A DNA stretch of 64,000 nucleotides, taken from assembly GCF_902150035.1 (NCBI RefSeq), contig NZ_LR597509.1, forward strand, positions 1 through 64,000. Reading direction: 5' to 3'. This DNA comes from Enorma burkinafasonensis (GTDB lineage: Bacteria > Actinomycetota > Coriobacteriia > Coriobacteriales > Coriobacteriaceae). Below, one piece after another: positions 1 through 8,777 of this stretch (its first letter is position 1; the number at the start of each line of letters is the position of its first letter). The notes under the pieces are model-generated. The model saw only the letters and a list, made by a program, of their open reading frames with translations, did not search any database and was not told where the DNA came from. The translations under genes were made by a program, and so were the position numbers.

Positions 1-489
1 CATCTCCACCATTCCTTCAACTGGGAAAATGCCGCCCCCGGGGCCCGGATAGGACCTCGGGGGCGTTCGGTTAACTGCGGGAGCGTGCCGTCAGCTCAAT
101 GTGTTCGGTTGGGATCGGAAATCAACCTCGTCTTCGGCTATGAGCACGGTTTTCGCCATGCGCTTCCTTCCCTTTGGCCTGGTTCGCGAACCCTTCCCCT
201 CTCTCGGATACCCGATTCCGCGTCGACGTGCCCGGGTGCCGCCCGGTCGCACGGGGTATCCACAGTGATGAAGGAAAACTTACGACTATGTGGACGAGAT
301 GCGGAGGTACGCCCGCCGGAGCGTTTCCGCATGCCGGTGGGACGCGGCGGCCGCACGCGGCGCCCTCTTCGCGGCGTCCCGTCACCTGCCACGCCGCTCC
401 CGGTGCCCGCGCGTTGTGTCCGCGCGGTCGGGTACGCTAGCATGCAGGTGGACATAAGAGCGCCGCGCGGCGCGGGGAGGAGCCAGGCG
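1..489. other. Intergenic leader, no gene recognised
   Basis: I see no convincing coding sequence here; open frames on both strands lack ribosome sites and protein-like composition. Positions 33-65 hold a GC-rich inverted repeat (CGCCCCCG paired with CGGGGGCG) that may be the terminator of a gene lying left of the window. The stretch just before 490 carries the GGGAGGAG ribosome site of the next gene. Confidence 0.4.
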
Positions 490-1962
490 ATGAACGAGAT
501 CAAGTGCCCCAAGTGCGGGACCGTATTCCAGGTGGACGAGAGCGGCTACGCCGACATCGTGCGGCAGGTGCGCGACGAGGAGTTCAAGCGCCAACTCGCC
601 GAGCGCGAGGAGCTCATGGAGCGCGAGCGTGCGCAGGCCGTGGCGCTTGCGCGCCAGCAGGCGGAGCAGTCGCTGCAGCAGGAGGTCGCCGGCCGCGACA
701 CGCGCATCGCCGAGCTCGAGGCGAAGCTCGCCTCGGCCGAGACCGAGCAGGGGCTCGTGCGCGAGAAGACCGCCGCCGAGGAGCGCGAGCGCGCCCGCGC
801 GGACATCGCCGAGCTCGAGCGCTCGCTCGACGCCCTGCGCGCCCAGCTCGCCGAGCGCGAGGCGGCCTCGAAGGTCGAGCTCGCCGAGGCCGCGTCGCGC
901 CACCAGCAGGACCTCTCGGATAAAGACGCCCAGATCACGGCCCTGAAGGAGCGGCTCGCCGCCGAGGAGGCCGGCCAGAAGCTCGCCGTGGCCCAGGCGG
1001 TGTCTGCCGTGGAGCGCGAGCGCGACGAGGCCCGCGCGGCGCTCACGAGCGAGAAGGCCCTGCACGAGAGCAAGGTCCAGCAGATCGAGGCGTCCCATTC
1101 GCTCGAGCTCGAGCAGAGCCGGCGCACCACCGCCGAGCTCATCCGCTACAAGGACGAGGAGATCGAGCGCCTGCGCGACATGAAGCTCAGGCTCTCCACC
1201 AAGATGGTCGGCGAGACGCTCGAGCAGCACTGCGAGACCGAGTTCAACCGCCTGCGCATGACGGCGTTCCCGCGCGCGTACTTCGAGAAGGACAACGACG
1301 CCATGGTGGGCGAGGACGGCAGCCGCGCCTCGAAGGGCGACTACATCTTCCGGGAGCGCGACGAGGCGGGCAACGAGATCGTCTCGATCATGTTCGAGAT
1401 GAAAAACGAGAACGACGCCACCGCGACCAAGCACAAGAACGAGGACTTCTTCAAGAAGCTCGACCAGGACCGCACCAAGAAGGGCTGCGAGTACGCGGTG
1501 CTCGTGAGCCTGCTCGAGCCCGAGAGCGAGCTCTACAACACGGGTATCGTCGACGTGAGCTACCGCTACCCCAAGATGTACGTGATCCGCCCGCAGTTCT
1601 TCATCCCACTCATCACGCTTCTGCGCAACGCCGCGCTGAACGCGCTCGCCTACAAGCAGGAGCTCGCGCTCATGCGCCAGCAGAACATCGACGTCACGAA
1701 CTTCGAGGCCAAGCTCGAGACGTTCCAGGACGGCTTCGCGCGCAACTTCGATCTGGCGAGCCGCAAGTTCCAGACCGCGATCGAGGAGATCGACAAGACC
1801 ATCAGCCACCTGCAGAAGACCAAGGAGGCGCTGCTGTCGAGCGACCGCAACCTCAGGCTCGCGAACGACAAGGCGCAGGGCCTCACCATCAAGAAGCTCA
1901 CGCGCGGCAACCCCACCATGAAGGCCGCGTTCGAGGAGGCGCGCCGCTCCGAGCTGGAGTAG
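490..1962 (+). CDS. DUF2130 family coiled-coil, nuclease-like protein
   Basis: 490-residue protein. The frame is open from 85, but ATG at 490 is chosen because GGGAGGAG lies just upstream and the family begins with a short zinc-ribbon-like motif (KCPKCGTVF). Residues about 25-240 are Glu/Arg/Ala-rich heptads typical of a long coiled coil. Residues about 280-305 read GDY, then about 20 residues later FEMKNE, the D...ExK pattern of PD-(D/E)xK nuclease folds; the domain continues to about 400, followed by a helical tail. DUF2130 proteins have no proven function; a DNA-cleaving or DNA-binding role is inference from the motif. The gene appears monocistronic, with a 440-base AT-rich gap after it. 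Confidence 0.85.
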   Translation: MNEIKCPKCGTVFQVDESGYADIVRQVRDEEFKRQLAEREELMERERAQAVALARQQAEQSLQQEVAGRDTRIAELEAKLASAETEQGLVREKTAAEERERARADIAELERSLDALRAQLAEREAASKVELAEAASRHQQDLSDKDAQITALKERLAAEEAGQKLAVAQAVSAVERERDEARAALTSEKALHESKVQQIEASHSLELEQSRRTTAELIRYKDEEIERLRDMKLRLSTKMVGETLEQHCETEFNRLRMTAFPRAYFEKDNDAMVGEDGSRASKGDYIFRERDEAGNEIVSIMFEMKNENDATATKHKNEDFFKKLDQDRTKKGCEYAVLVSLLEPESELYNTGIVDVSYRYPKMYVIRPQFFIPLITLLRNAALNALAYKQELALMRQQNIDVTNFEAKLETFQDGFARNFDLASRKFQTAIEEIDKTISHLQKTKEALLSSDRNLRLANDKAQGLTIKKLTRGNPTMKAAFEEARRSELE

Positions 1963-2056
1963 CGGCGCTCGGGATGGGCTCGGGGCGCTCGCTCGGCGGC
2001 GCTTGCCGCCATGAATGCGTTGCGCGCATCGCCCACGCTGCTACTCGCTATTCTTT

Positions 2057-2258
2057 TGAACTTCGAATTGCAGGATTCGCGCAACTCGATATTCAAATGA
2101 ACTTCGAATTGCACGAACTACCATTCGATTGATAATTGAATAAAAGAAGGCAGAGAAGAAGATTAGCGACATGCCGATTACCTGCGGAAATATCAAGCAG
2201 ATGCAATTCGCGAACTTTATGAACCTCTTTTTTTATTCATTATTCAATCGAATTGCCT
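2057..2258. repeat. AT-rich repeat-bearing intergenic island
   Basis: The gap 1963-2404 has no supported gene. It contains an exact 16-bp direct repeat (TGAACTTCGAATTGCA) at 2057-2072 and 2098-2113. An imperfect inverted pair at about 2122-2146 and 2229-2255 is built on CGATTGA/TCAATCG with flanking A/T runs. GC content is far below the neighbours. A degraded miniature element is one reading; a regulatory region is another. A 36-codon open frame at 2171-2281 has no clear ribosome site. Confidence 0.45.
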
Positions 2259-2404
2259 TGGCGAGCCTTCTCTCCGCCTAAACGGGACCGATAGGCGCCA
2301 TCTCGACCGCACGATGGCGGCATTCCCCGTTGCTCGAGTGGCGATGGTCCCGCTTGTTTCCCCGAGCTGTCCCGACGGTCCCGTCACTCGAAAGCACGCG
2401 ATGG

Positions 2405-3343
2405 TTACGGCAGCGGCACCTCGTTGAGCAGCGGCTCGCCCGCCGCAAGGCGACGGAGGTTCTCGGCGGCGATGCGCGTGATGTTGTCGAGCACCGTGTA
2501 GAGGTGGAACTGGCCGGCGACATGCGGTGTGATGAGGATGTTTGGCGCGTCCCACAGCGGGTCGTCCGCGGGCAGGGGCTCGGGTACCGTCACGTCGAGC
2601 GCGGCGCCGGCGAGCCGGCCCGATTCGAGGGCCGCGATGAGGTCCGTCTGCACGACGAGGTCGCCGCGGCCGCCGTTCACGAAGTACGCGCCGCGCTTGC
2701 AGGAGCTAAGGAACCGCGCGTCCACAAGACCGCGGGTCTCGGGCGCGCTCGGCAGGATCGAGACGACCACATCGGCTTTGGGCAGCAGGTCGTGCAGCTC
2801 GTCCATGGTGCAGATGCGCTCGAAGCCCTGAGGGGCCGCGCCCGCGTGGCGCCGGACCCCCGTGACGTGCGCGCCGTGCGCGCTCGCGAGCTGCGCGAAA
2901 TGGCATCCGATGTCGCCTGCGCCGAGCACGAGCACCTGCGCGCCCGCCAGCGTGGCCACGGCCCCGCGGTCGGTCCACGCGTGCGCGCGCTGGTCGTCGC
3001 GGTAGCCGTCGAGGCGCTTCATGAGCATGAGGAGCATCGCGTACAGGTGCTCTGAGACCGCCTGCCCGTAGGCGCCCACGGCGCTCGCGAGCGCGACGCC
3101 GGCAGGCACCGCGCCCGGAGCCATATAGGCGTCGTATCCCGCGGAGTTGAGCTGCAGGAGGCGCAGCCGGCGCGCTTGTGCGAGCCGCTCCGCGGGGAGG
3201 TTCCCCACGATGACGTCGGCGGCGGCGACCTGCTCGTCCGTCACGTGGCGGGCCTCGGTGTAGGTGAAGGCGGCACCGGGCGCGCCCGCCTCGAGCACGG
3301 CCTACTGGGCGTCATTGAACGGCGGGATCACCAGGATGTTCAT
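2405..3343 (-). pseudogene. D-2-hydroxyacid dehydrogenase with in-frame amber stop
   Basis: Family of NAD-dependent reductases of 2-keto acids (phosphoglycerate dehydrogenase-like). The natural start is ATG at 3343 with a GGAGG site (ctggaggccc) in front and a typical N-terminus (MNILVIPPFNDAQ). Codon 14, at 3304-3302, is TAG; translation in the same frame then continues for about 297 codons with the whole enzyme. Visible motifs are the Rossmann region (VLVLGAGDIGCHFAQ), the conserved NGGRGDLV segment and the late ITPHVAG histidine region. Starting at GTG 3298 would avoid the stop but has no ribosome site and loses the first strand. The gene is probably inactivated recently, or is read through. 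Its substrate cannot be told. Confidence 0.65.
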
Positions 3344-3506
3344 TGGGCCTCCAGGATCTGCGGGCGGTCCCGCGCGGGGCGGGCCGGCGGTTCGTCGCCT
3401 TCTATCGTATCAAGAAAAACTCGCTAAACCTCGCGGTCCCGGTGCGTGGGCAAGGCGCACGCTTTATACTGGGGAACATCGAAAAGCGCCGATGGGAAGG
3501 CATGAT

Positions 3507-4937
3507 ATGGGTGGATTCTTTGGCGCGGCGTCCAAGCGCGACGTGGTCCTGGATGTGTTCTTCGGGGTCGACTACCATTCGCATCTGGGCACGCGCCGCG
3601 CGGGCATGGTGTTCTGCGACGGCACGGGCGGCTTCAACCGCGAGATCCATTCCATCGAGAACACCCCGTTCCGGTCGCGTTTCGACAAGGACCTCGAGAC
3701 GTTCCACGGCACGAGCGGCATCGGCTGCATCAGCGACACCGATCCCCAGCCGCTGCTCGTCCGCTCGCATCACGGCACGTTCGCCATCACCACGGTGGGC
3801 GCCATCAACAACGCGGACGAGCTGATCGAGGCGTACTTCGAGCAGGGCGGCGCGCAGTTCATGGCCATGAGCTCGTGCGCCGTGAACCACACCGAGCTCG
3901 TCGCGGCGCTCATCAACCAGAAGGACGACCTGGTCGAGGGCATCCTCTTCGCGCAGCGCGCCATCAAGGGCTCGCTCACGCTGCTCGTCATGACCGAGGA
4001 CGGCGTCATCTACGCCGCGCGCGACCGGATGGGCCGCCTGCCCGTGATCATCGGCCGCGACGTGAACGGCGACGGGTACTGCGTCTCGCTCGAGTCGTTC
4101 GTCTACCACAAGCTCGGTTACGAGGACGCCTACGAGCTGGGTTCCGGCGAGATCGTGTGCGTGACGCCCGAGGGCTTCGAGACCGTGGCCCCGCCGAGCG
4201 ACCAGATGAAGATCTGCGCCTTCCTCTGGGTGTACTACGGCTACCCCAACTCCAACTACGAGGGCGTGAACGTCGAGGTCATGCGCTACAAGAACGGGCA
4301 CGTCATGGCGCGCGATGAGGCGATGGCCGGCACCCTGCCCGAGGTCGACTATGTCGCCGGCGTGCCGGACTCGGGCACGCCGCACGCCATCGGCTACGCC
4401 AACGAGTGCGGCGCGACCTTCGCCCGCCCGTTCATCAAGTACACGCCCACGTGGTCGCGGTCGTTCATGCCCACCAACCAGAAGGTGCGCGACCGCATCG
4501 CCGAGATGAAACAGATCCCCGTGCCGGAGCTCATCCGCGACAAGCGCCTCCTTCTGGTCGACGACTCGATCGTGCGCGGCACGCAGCTCGGCAACACGGT
4601 CGACTTCCTGTACGAGACCGGCGCGGCCGAGGTCCACATGCGCTCCGCCTGCCCGCCCATCATGTTCAGCTGCCCGTACCTGTCGTTCTCGCGCGGCAAG
4701 TCCGATATGGACCTCATCGCGCGCCGCGTCGTGCGCGAGCTCGAGGGCCCCGAGGGGGACGAGCACCTCGACGAGTACGCCGACAGCTCGACCGAGCGCG
4801 GCAAGTGCCTGCTCAAGAGCATCTGCGAGCAGCTGGGTTTCGATTCTCTGGGCTACCAGAGCCTGCCGGGCATGCTCGAGGCGATCGGGCTGGATCCCAG
4901 CCAGGTGTGCACCTACTGCTGGGACGGCAAGGAATAG
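3507..4937 (+). CDS. PurF-like amidophosphoribosyltransferase paralogue lacking the N-terminal cysteine
   Basis: 476 residues, start ATG 3507 with GGGAAGG six bases upstream. The C-terminal half is a phosphoribosyltransferase domain with the PRPP loop LLLVDDSIVRGT at about residue 348, followed by an acidic/cysteine region as in PurF. The N-terminal Ntn-hydrolase domain begins MGGFFG, whereas active PurF begins MCG; the nucleophilic cysteine that hydrolyses glutamine is replaced by glycine. Proteins with this start and a DYHSHLGTRR segment are known to me as PurF-like paralogues in several anaerobes. Ammonia-dependent synthesis or a regulatory role is inference. The next gene follows within 100 bases and may be co-transcribed. 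Confidence 0.85.
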   Translation: MGGFFGAASKRDVVLDVFFGVDYHSHLGTRRAGMVFCDGTGGFNREIHSIENTPFRSRFDKDLETFHGTSGIGCISDTDPQPLLVRSHHGTFAITTVGAINNADELIEAYFEQGGAQFMAMSSCAVNHTELVAALINQKDDLVEGILFAQRAIKGSLTLLVMTEDGVIYAARDRMGRLPVIIGRDVNGDGYCVSLESFVYHKLGYEDAYELGSGEIVCVTPEGFETVAPPSDQMKICAFLWVYYGYPNSNYEGVNVEVMRYKNGHVMARDEAMAGTLPEVDYVAGVPDSGTPHAIGYANECGATFARPFIKYTPTWSRSFMPTNQKVRDRIAEMKQIPVPELIRDKRLLLVDDSIVRGTQLGNTVDFLYETGAAEVHMRSACPPIMFSCPYLSFSRGKSDMDLIARRVVRELEGPEGDEHLDEYADSSTERGKCLLKSICEQLGFDSLGYQSLPGMLEAIGLDPSQVCTYCWDGKE

Positions 4938-5036
4938 CCGATGCGGGCCCCGCCGCTCGCGCCCGAGGGCGCCGAGGCGGGGCCTGACCTTATGACCGAG
5001 CCGGCGCCTGTGCCGGATGATGACGAGGAGGACGAG

Positions 5037-6410
5037 ATGTTCTGCACGAGATGCGGCGCCCGCAACGACGACACCGCGAAGTTCTGCGTCACCTGCGGTG
5101 CCCCGCTCATGTCGGCCGAGCAGCTCGCGGGGACGGCGCCCGCCGCCCCGCAGCCCGCGGCGCCCGCGCCTGAAACGGTCGCGCCCGATGCCGCTCCCGA
5201 GCAGGCCGCGCCGGCCCCCGACTTCGCCGCCCCCGAGGGGATGCCCGCCGAGCCGCCCGCGGCCGAACCCGTTGCCGCCGAGCCCGCCGCCGAGCCCGTG
5301 AGCCCGGTCGTCGCGGAGGAGCCCGCCGCGGAGCCGGGGCCCGTTGTGGCCGAGGAACCCGCCTCCGAGCCCCAGCCCGCGACCGCGCCGGAGCCTGCCG
5401 CGGAGCCGGACCCCACGCCCTTCAATGCGCCCGAGCCCGAGCAGCCCGCACCCTGGGCCCCGCAGCCGAGCGAGGCCGTGCTGAGCCAGCCCGCCCCGTG
5501 GGCGCCGCAGCCCAGCCAGCCGGCATCGAGCCAGCCCGCGCCCCAGCAGCCGGCGCCGTGGGCCCCGCAGCCGGGGCAGGCGGCACCGCAGCAGCCGCCT
5601 GCGGCGTGGATCGGCCAGCCCCAGCAGCCGCCGACCTTCGAGCAGCCCGGGCGGAAGCGCCGCACCGGCCTCATCATCGGCATCGTCGCTGCCTTCCTCG
5701 TCATCTGCGCCATCGTCGGCGTCGTCATCGTGATGGGCGTCGTCAGGCCGTCCTCGGGCACGACCAGCTCGAATGTCGATACGGATGTGAGCACCTCCGC
5801 GGCAGCTGAGGTCACCATGCCCGACTACTGCGACCCTGCGTACTTCAGCGGCAAGTCGCTCGCCGACATCCGCGCGGCGCTCGAGGGCCAGGGCTTCGAG
5901 ATCGTGAGCGTGTTCGGCTACGAGTCCGGCAACTGCGACGTCTCCTTCTCGGGCACGCCCGCCTCGGTGCCCTCCAACTCCGAGGACGACGAGGTCTTCA
6001 TCTCGCTGTACCTCGACTCGGGGACCGGCGCGAGCATGACCGGCATCGAGAGCGTCGACCAGGTCCCCGCAGACGCGCGCGTCAACACCGTGAGCATCTC
6101 CTACACGGCAGATATCGAGCCCGACGACTACATCGTGCAGGCGAAGGGCATCGCCGATGCGTTCGGCCTCGGCAACGTCATGTACGGCGTCACAAACACG
6201 CAGGAGCAGCTCGAGGAGGCCGCGGAGACCTTCGATTTCGATGTCGACAGCGGCTGGATCAACGACGTCGAGGACTACGACTTCGACTTCTCGGAGTTCT
6301 CCGTCTCGGGTATGTGCGAGTTCTACGGCGAGGACGGCAGCTGGTACGTGAGCATCAGCGATTTCGGCTACGGGACGGATGTGTTCATCAGCTACGACGC
6401 GCCGTACTAG
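5037..6410 (+). CDS. Zinc-ribbon, Pro/Ala-rich single-pass membrane protein
   Basis: 457 residues from ATG 5037, chosen because GAGGAGG lies before it and the zinc ribbon normally opens the protein (MFCTRCG...FCVTCG, four cysteines). The frame is also open from 4941, three bases after the purF-like stop. Residues about 30-200 are a low-complexity Pro/Ala/Glu/Gln linker; residues about 210-235 are a hydrophobic helix (GLIIGIVAAFLVICAIVGVV). The remaining 215 residues are acidic and contain a segment resembling a PASTA-type fold (SLADIRAALEGQGFEIV). Probably the N-terminus is cytoplasmic and the C-domain outside. Function unknown. Confidence 0.8.
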   Translation: MFCTRCGARNDDTAKFCVTCGAPLMSAEQLAGTAPAAPQPAAPAPETVAPDAAPEQAAPAPDFAAPEGMPAEPPAAEPVAAEPAAEPVSPVVAEEPAAEPGPVVAEEPASEPQPATAPEPAAEPDPTPFNAPEPEQPAPWAPQPSEAVLSQPAPWAPQPSQPASSQPAPQQPAPWAPQPGQAAPQQPPAAWIGQPQQPPTFEQPGRKRRTGLIIGIVAAFLVICAIVGVVIVMGVVRPSSGTTSSNVDTDVSTSAAAEVTMPDYCDPAYFSGKSLADIRAALEGQGFEIVSVFGYESGNCDVSFSGTPASVPSNSEDDEVFISLYLDSGTGASMTGIESVDQVPADARVNTVSISYTADIEPDDYIVQAKGIADAFGLGNVMYGVTNTQEQLEEAAETFDFDVDSGWINDVEDYDFDFSEFSVSGMCEFYGEDGSWYVSISDFGYGTDVFISYDAPY

Positions 6411-6518
6411 CGCAGAACCCGGTGCCGTCCGGCAAGGGGACGTGCAGCCGATTCGACCGATTGAAGGCGGCGAGTGGCGCTCTGCCCTCGCCGCCTCGCG
6501 TATAGGGGGGTGGTGCCC

Positions 6519-7073
6519 ATGAGGACCTTCATCGCGTTGGAGCTGCCAGAGCGCATGGTCGACGAGGTCGCGGCGCTCGCGCGGGGCCTGGGCGCCTGCG
6601 TGCCCGGGCGCCTCATGAAGCCCGATACCTACCACTTGACGCTCGCGTTTCTGGGAGAGGTGAACGAGCGTCAGGCGCGCACGGCGATGGCGGCGATCGA
6701 TGCCGCCGCGGGCGGCAGGACCCCGGTGCGCCTCGCGCCGGACGGCCTCGGGAAGTTCGGCAAGCCGCATGACGCGACGCTCTGGCTGGGGATCGCGCCC
6801 GCGCCGGCGCTCCTCGAGCTCGCAGACGCCGTGCGCGCGGAGCTCGCGGAGCGCGGCGTGCCCTTCGACCACAAGGCGTTCAGGCCCCATATCACGCTCG
6901 CCCGCCGCGCCAAACTGCCGCGCGGCCCGTTGCCGGAGCTGCCGTTCCCCGAGCCCGCCGACGCCACGCGCGTGACGCTCTTCAGGAGTACGCTCGCCCC
7001 CGAGGGCGCGCGCTACAAGCCGCTGTACACCGTCGAGCTCGGTTCGGCGAACCGGTCAGCCGAGTCATTCTAG
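6519..7073 (+). CDS. thpR: RNA 2',3'-cyclic phosphodiesterase
   Basis: 184 residues from ATG 6519 (AGGGGGG upstream); the protein opens with the family's MRTFIALELP. Two HxTx motifs define the 2H phosphoesterase active site: HLTLAFLG near residue 45 and HITLARRA near residue 125. The family opens 2',3'-cyclic phosphate ends on RNA to 2'-phosphates. The length is normal for ThpR/LigT. It stands alone between the zinc-ribbon gene and the AbiE pair. Confidence 0.9.
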   Translation: MRTFIALELPERMVDEVAALARGLGACVPGRLMKPDTYHLTLAFLGEVNERQARTAMAAIDAAAGGRTPVRLAPDGLGKFGKPHDATLWLGIAPAPALLELADAVRAELAERGVPFDHKAFRPHITLARRAKLPRGPLPELPFPEPADATRVTLFRSTLAPEGARYKPLYTVELGSANRSAESF

Positions 7074-7094
7074 CGAACTCATTGCCATCGCTAT

Positions 7095-7137
7095 AGATTA
7101 ATAGACACAAAAAGTAGTAGAATGTGTCCAATAATCT
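7095..7137. promoter_or_regulatory. Inverted-repeat operator of the abiE operon
   Basis: Arms 7095-7109 (AGATTAATAGACACA) and 7123-7137 (TGTGTCCAATAATCT) pair at 13 of 15 positions around a 13-base spacer, and end nine bases before the abiEi start. TAGAAT at 7118-7123 is a candidate -10 box inside the spacer. AbiEi proteins repress their own operon by binding inverted repeats, so this is the expected autoregulatory site. Confidence 0.7.
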
Positions 7138-7145
7138 AAGAGGTG

Positions 7146-7751
7146 ATGATGAAGTCGATCGATATCTTGAAATTCATCGAAGAGCAGGGCGGCATCACGA
7201 CTGCCGCTCGGCTCAAGAAGGCGGGCTTCACGCCCGGCAGCATCGACTATGCGTACAAATGCGGTGATATCGACAAGCCGTCGCGCGGCGTGTATTGCTG
7301 CTTCGATTCGCTCGATGACGATTTCGTCACCGTGTGCCTGCGCTGGAAGAGATGCATCCTGTCTCATGGCAGCTCTCTCTACCTGCTAGGACTTTCCGAT
7401 AGGGTGCCGTCCGTGCTCGACGTCACCGTCCCGCATGGATATAACCCGAAAAGCTTGAAGGAAGAGAACCCTGGCATCCGCATCCACCGCGTGTCGCCCG
7501 CGCTGCACGGTCTGGGCCTCATCGAGGTGAAGACCCCTATGGGCAACACCACTAGATGCTATGACGCCGAGCGCTCAGTTGCCGACCTCATCAAGCAGAG
7601 ATCGAAAGGGGGTGTCGACGCTCAGCTCATCCGCGACGCCGTGGGCGGCTACTTCAGGATGGAGGGACGCGACCTTGCGCGCCTATCCCAGATGTGCGAA
7701 GCCCTGGGAGTCAGAGACGAACTTCAAACGTATCTGGAGGTGCTGACATGA
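7146..7751 (+). CDS. abiEi: Type IV toxin-antitoxin AbiEi-family antitoxin
   Basis: 201 residues starting at the second of two adjacent ATGs (7143, 7146), behind AAGAGGTG. The N-terminus (SIDILKFIEEQGGITTAARL) is the AbiEi winged helix-turn-helix, followed by the region typical of AbiEi C-terminal domains (GVYCCFDS, DVTVPHGY). The protein neutralises the paired nucleotidyltransferase toxin and represses the operon. Its stop overlaps the toxin start by ATGA, showing translational coupling. AbiE systems act in abortive infection against phage and in plasmid or island maintenance. Confidence 0.88.
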   Translation: MMKSIDILKFIEEQGGITTAARLKKAGFTPGSIDYAYKCGDIDKPSRGVYCCFDSLDDDFVTVCLRWKRCILSHGSSLYLLGLSDRVPSVLDVTVPHGYNPKSLKEENPGIRIHRVSPALHGLGLIEVKTPMGNTTRCYDAERSVADLIKQRSKGGVDAQLIRDAVGGYFRMEGRDLARLSQMCEALGVRDELQTYLEVLT

Positions 7752-8599
7752 CGACCGAGATCAGAAACGATGCAAGCCTACGGGGAAAGATCAGGGCGGT
7801 TTCCAAGAAGCACGGCCTCAGACCGCAAGAGGTGCTGAATATGTACCTCTTTGAACACTTGCTGCTGCGTCTTTCGAACAGTGACTACGCAGACAAATTC
7901 GTGCTCAAGGGAGGCCTGCTCATCGCTGCGATCACGGGTATGGCGCGCCGGACCACGATGGATATGGACACGACGGTCCATGGGATGGACATGGACGAGG
8001 AGAGCGTGAGCAGGGTGGTTCGCGACATATGCGCCGTCAAAGTCGGCGATGGCATGGAGTACGCATTCGAGCGCATCGCTCCCATCCGCGAGGATGACGA
8101 GTACGCGAATTGGCGCGCGCACATCAGGGTGCGCTACGGCCGCATAGACGCGCCTATCAAACTCGACATCACCACGGGCGACACCATCACGCCGAGAGAA
8201 GTGGAGTTCGCCTACCCGCTCATGTTCGACGGCGGAACCGTCAGCGTGCTGTCCTACCCCCTGGTAACCATCCTCGCCGAGAAGCTTGAGGCGGTAGTGA
8301 GCAGGGGTAGCGGTAATACCCGTGGAAGAGATTTCTACGACATATTCATGTTCATGAGGGCCAAACGGGATTCCATTGATGCCGAGCAGCTGAAGCTAGC
8401 GGTCAGCGCTACGGCGGGGCAGCGCGGGTCGACTGCCCTGTTGGCCGATTATGCCGCCCGTCTCGAGGAGGTCAGGAGATCAAAGGCCATGCTGCAGTCT
8501 TGGGAGCGCTATGTCGCCGATACGCCGTACGCGCAGGGTATCGGATTCGACGAGGTGGTCGACGCGGCATTGGAGCTGGGGGCTATCGCTATTGGCTAA
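7748..8599 (+). CDS. abiEii: Nucleotidyltransferase AbiEii/AbiGii toxin
   Basis: 283 residues from ATG 7748. The nucleotidyltransferase core is visible near residues 55-80: KGGLLI (the GG of the GS/GG motif) and RRTTMDMDTTV (the DxD metal-binding pair). A later ILAEKLEAVVSRG and GRDFYDIFMF match the conserved motifs III and IV of AbiEii. The toxin modifies a cellular target by nucleotide transfer (tRNA in studied homologues), halting growth. Length and order relative to abiEi are standard, so the module looks intact. Confidence 0.9.
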   Translation: MTTEIRNDASLRGKIRAVSKKHGLRPQEVLNMYLFEHLLLRLSNSDYADKFVLKGGLLIAAITGMARRTTMDMDTTVHGMDMDEESVSRVVRDICAVKVGDGMEYAFERIAPIREDDEYANWRAHIRVRYGRIDAPIKLDITTGDTITPREVEFAYPLMFDGGTVSVLSYPLVTILAEKLEAVVSRGSGNTRGRDFYDIFMFMRAKRDSIDAEQLKLAVSATAGQRGSTALLADYAARLEEVRRSKAMLQSWERYVADTPYAQGIGFDEVVDAALELGAIAIG

Positions 8600-8681
8600 G
8601 CGCGTTGAAGCGGGGGCGGCGGCATGGATCTTGAGCGCAGATCGTCTGAAATGTGAACCCCTGTCGAGGTCTCTTGTGTAG

Positions 8682-8759
8682 GTTCAATTTATCGATGAAA
8701 ATTGAACTATGGAATTGAACTCCTGCTACCATGTAGTTCAACGTGAGTTCAAATTGAAC
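8682..8759. promoter_or_regulatory. Array of GTTCAA/TTGAAC half-sites upstream of the HTH-aminotransferase
   Basis: Six GTTCAA-type hexamers, in both orientations, lie within 78 bases: 8682, 8702, 8715, 8736, and the perfect 13-bp palindrome GTTCAAATTGAAC at 8747-8759. The array ends 18 bases before the start codon of a protein with its own XRE DNA-binding domain. This is best read as an autoregulatory operator. The rest of the gap from 8600 shows no gene. Confidence 0.65.
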
Positions 8760-8777
8760 CGATGCAAGGCGGAGACC

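Noticed and set aside
256-266. DnaA-box-like TATCCACA
   Set aside because: A single imperfect box with no cluster, no AT-rich unwinding element and no dnaA or dnaN nearby; not an origin.
3302-3304. Amber recoding as pyrrolysine
   Set aside because: No pyl genes are visible, other genes end normally in TAG, and the family has no such residue; mutation is simpler.
3402-6890. Minus-strand open frame of 1162 codons
   Set aside because: It is the antisense of the PurF-like, zinc-ribbon and ThpR genes; composition is Arg/Leu/His low complexity and no domain is visible.
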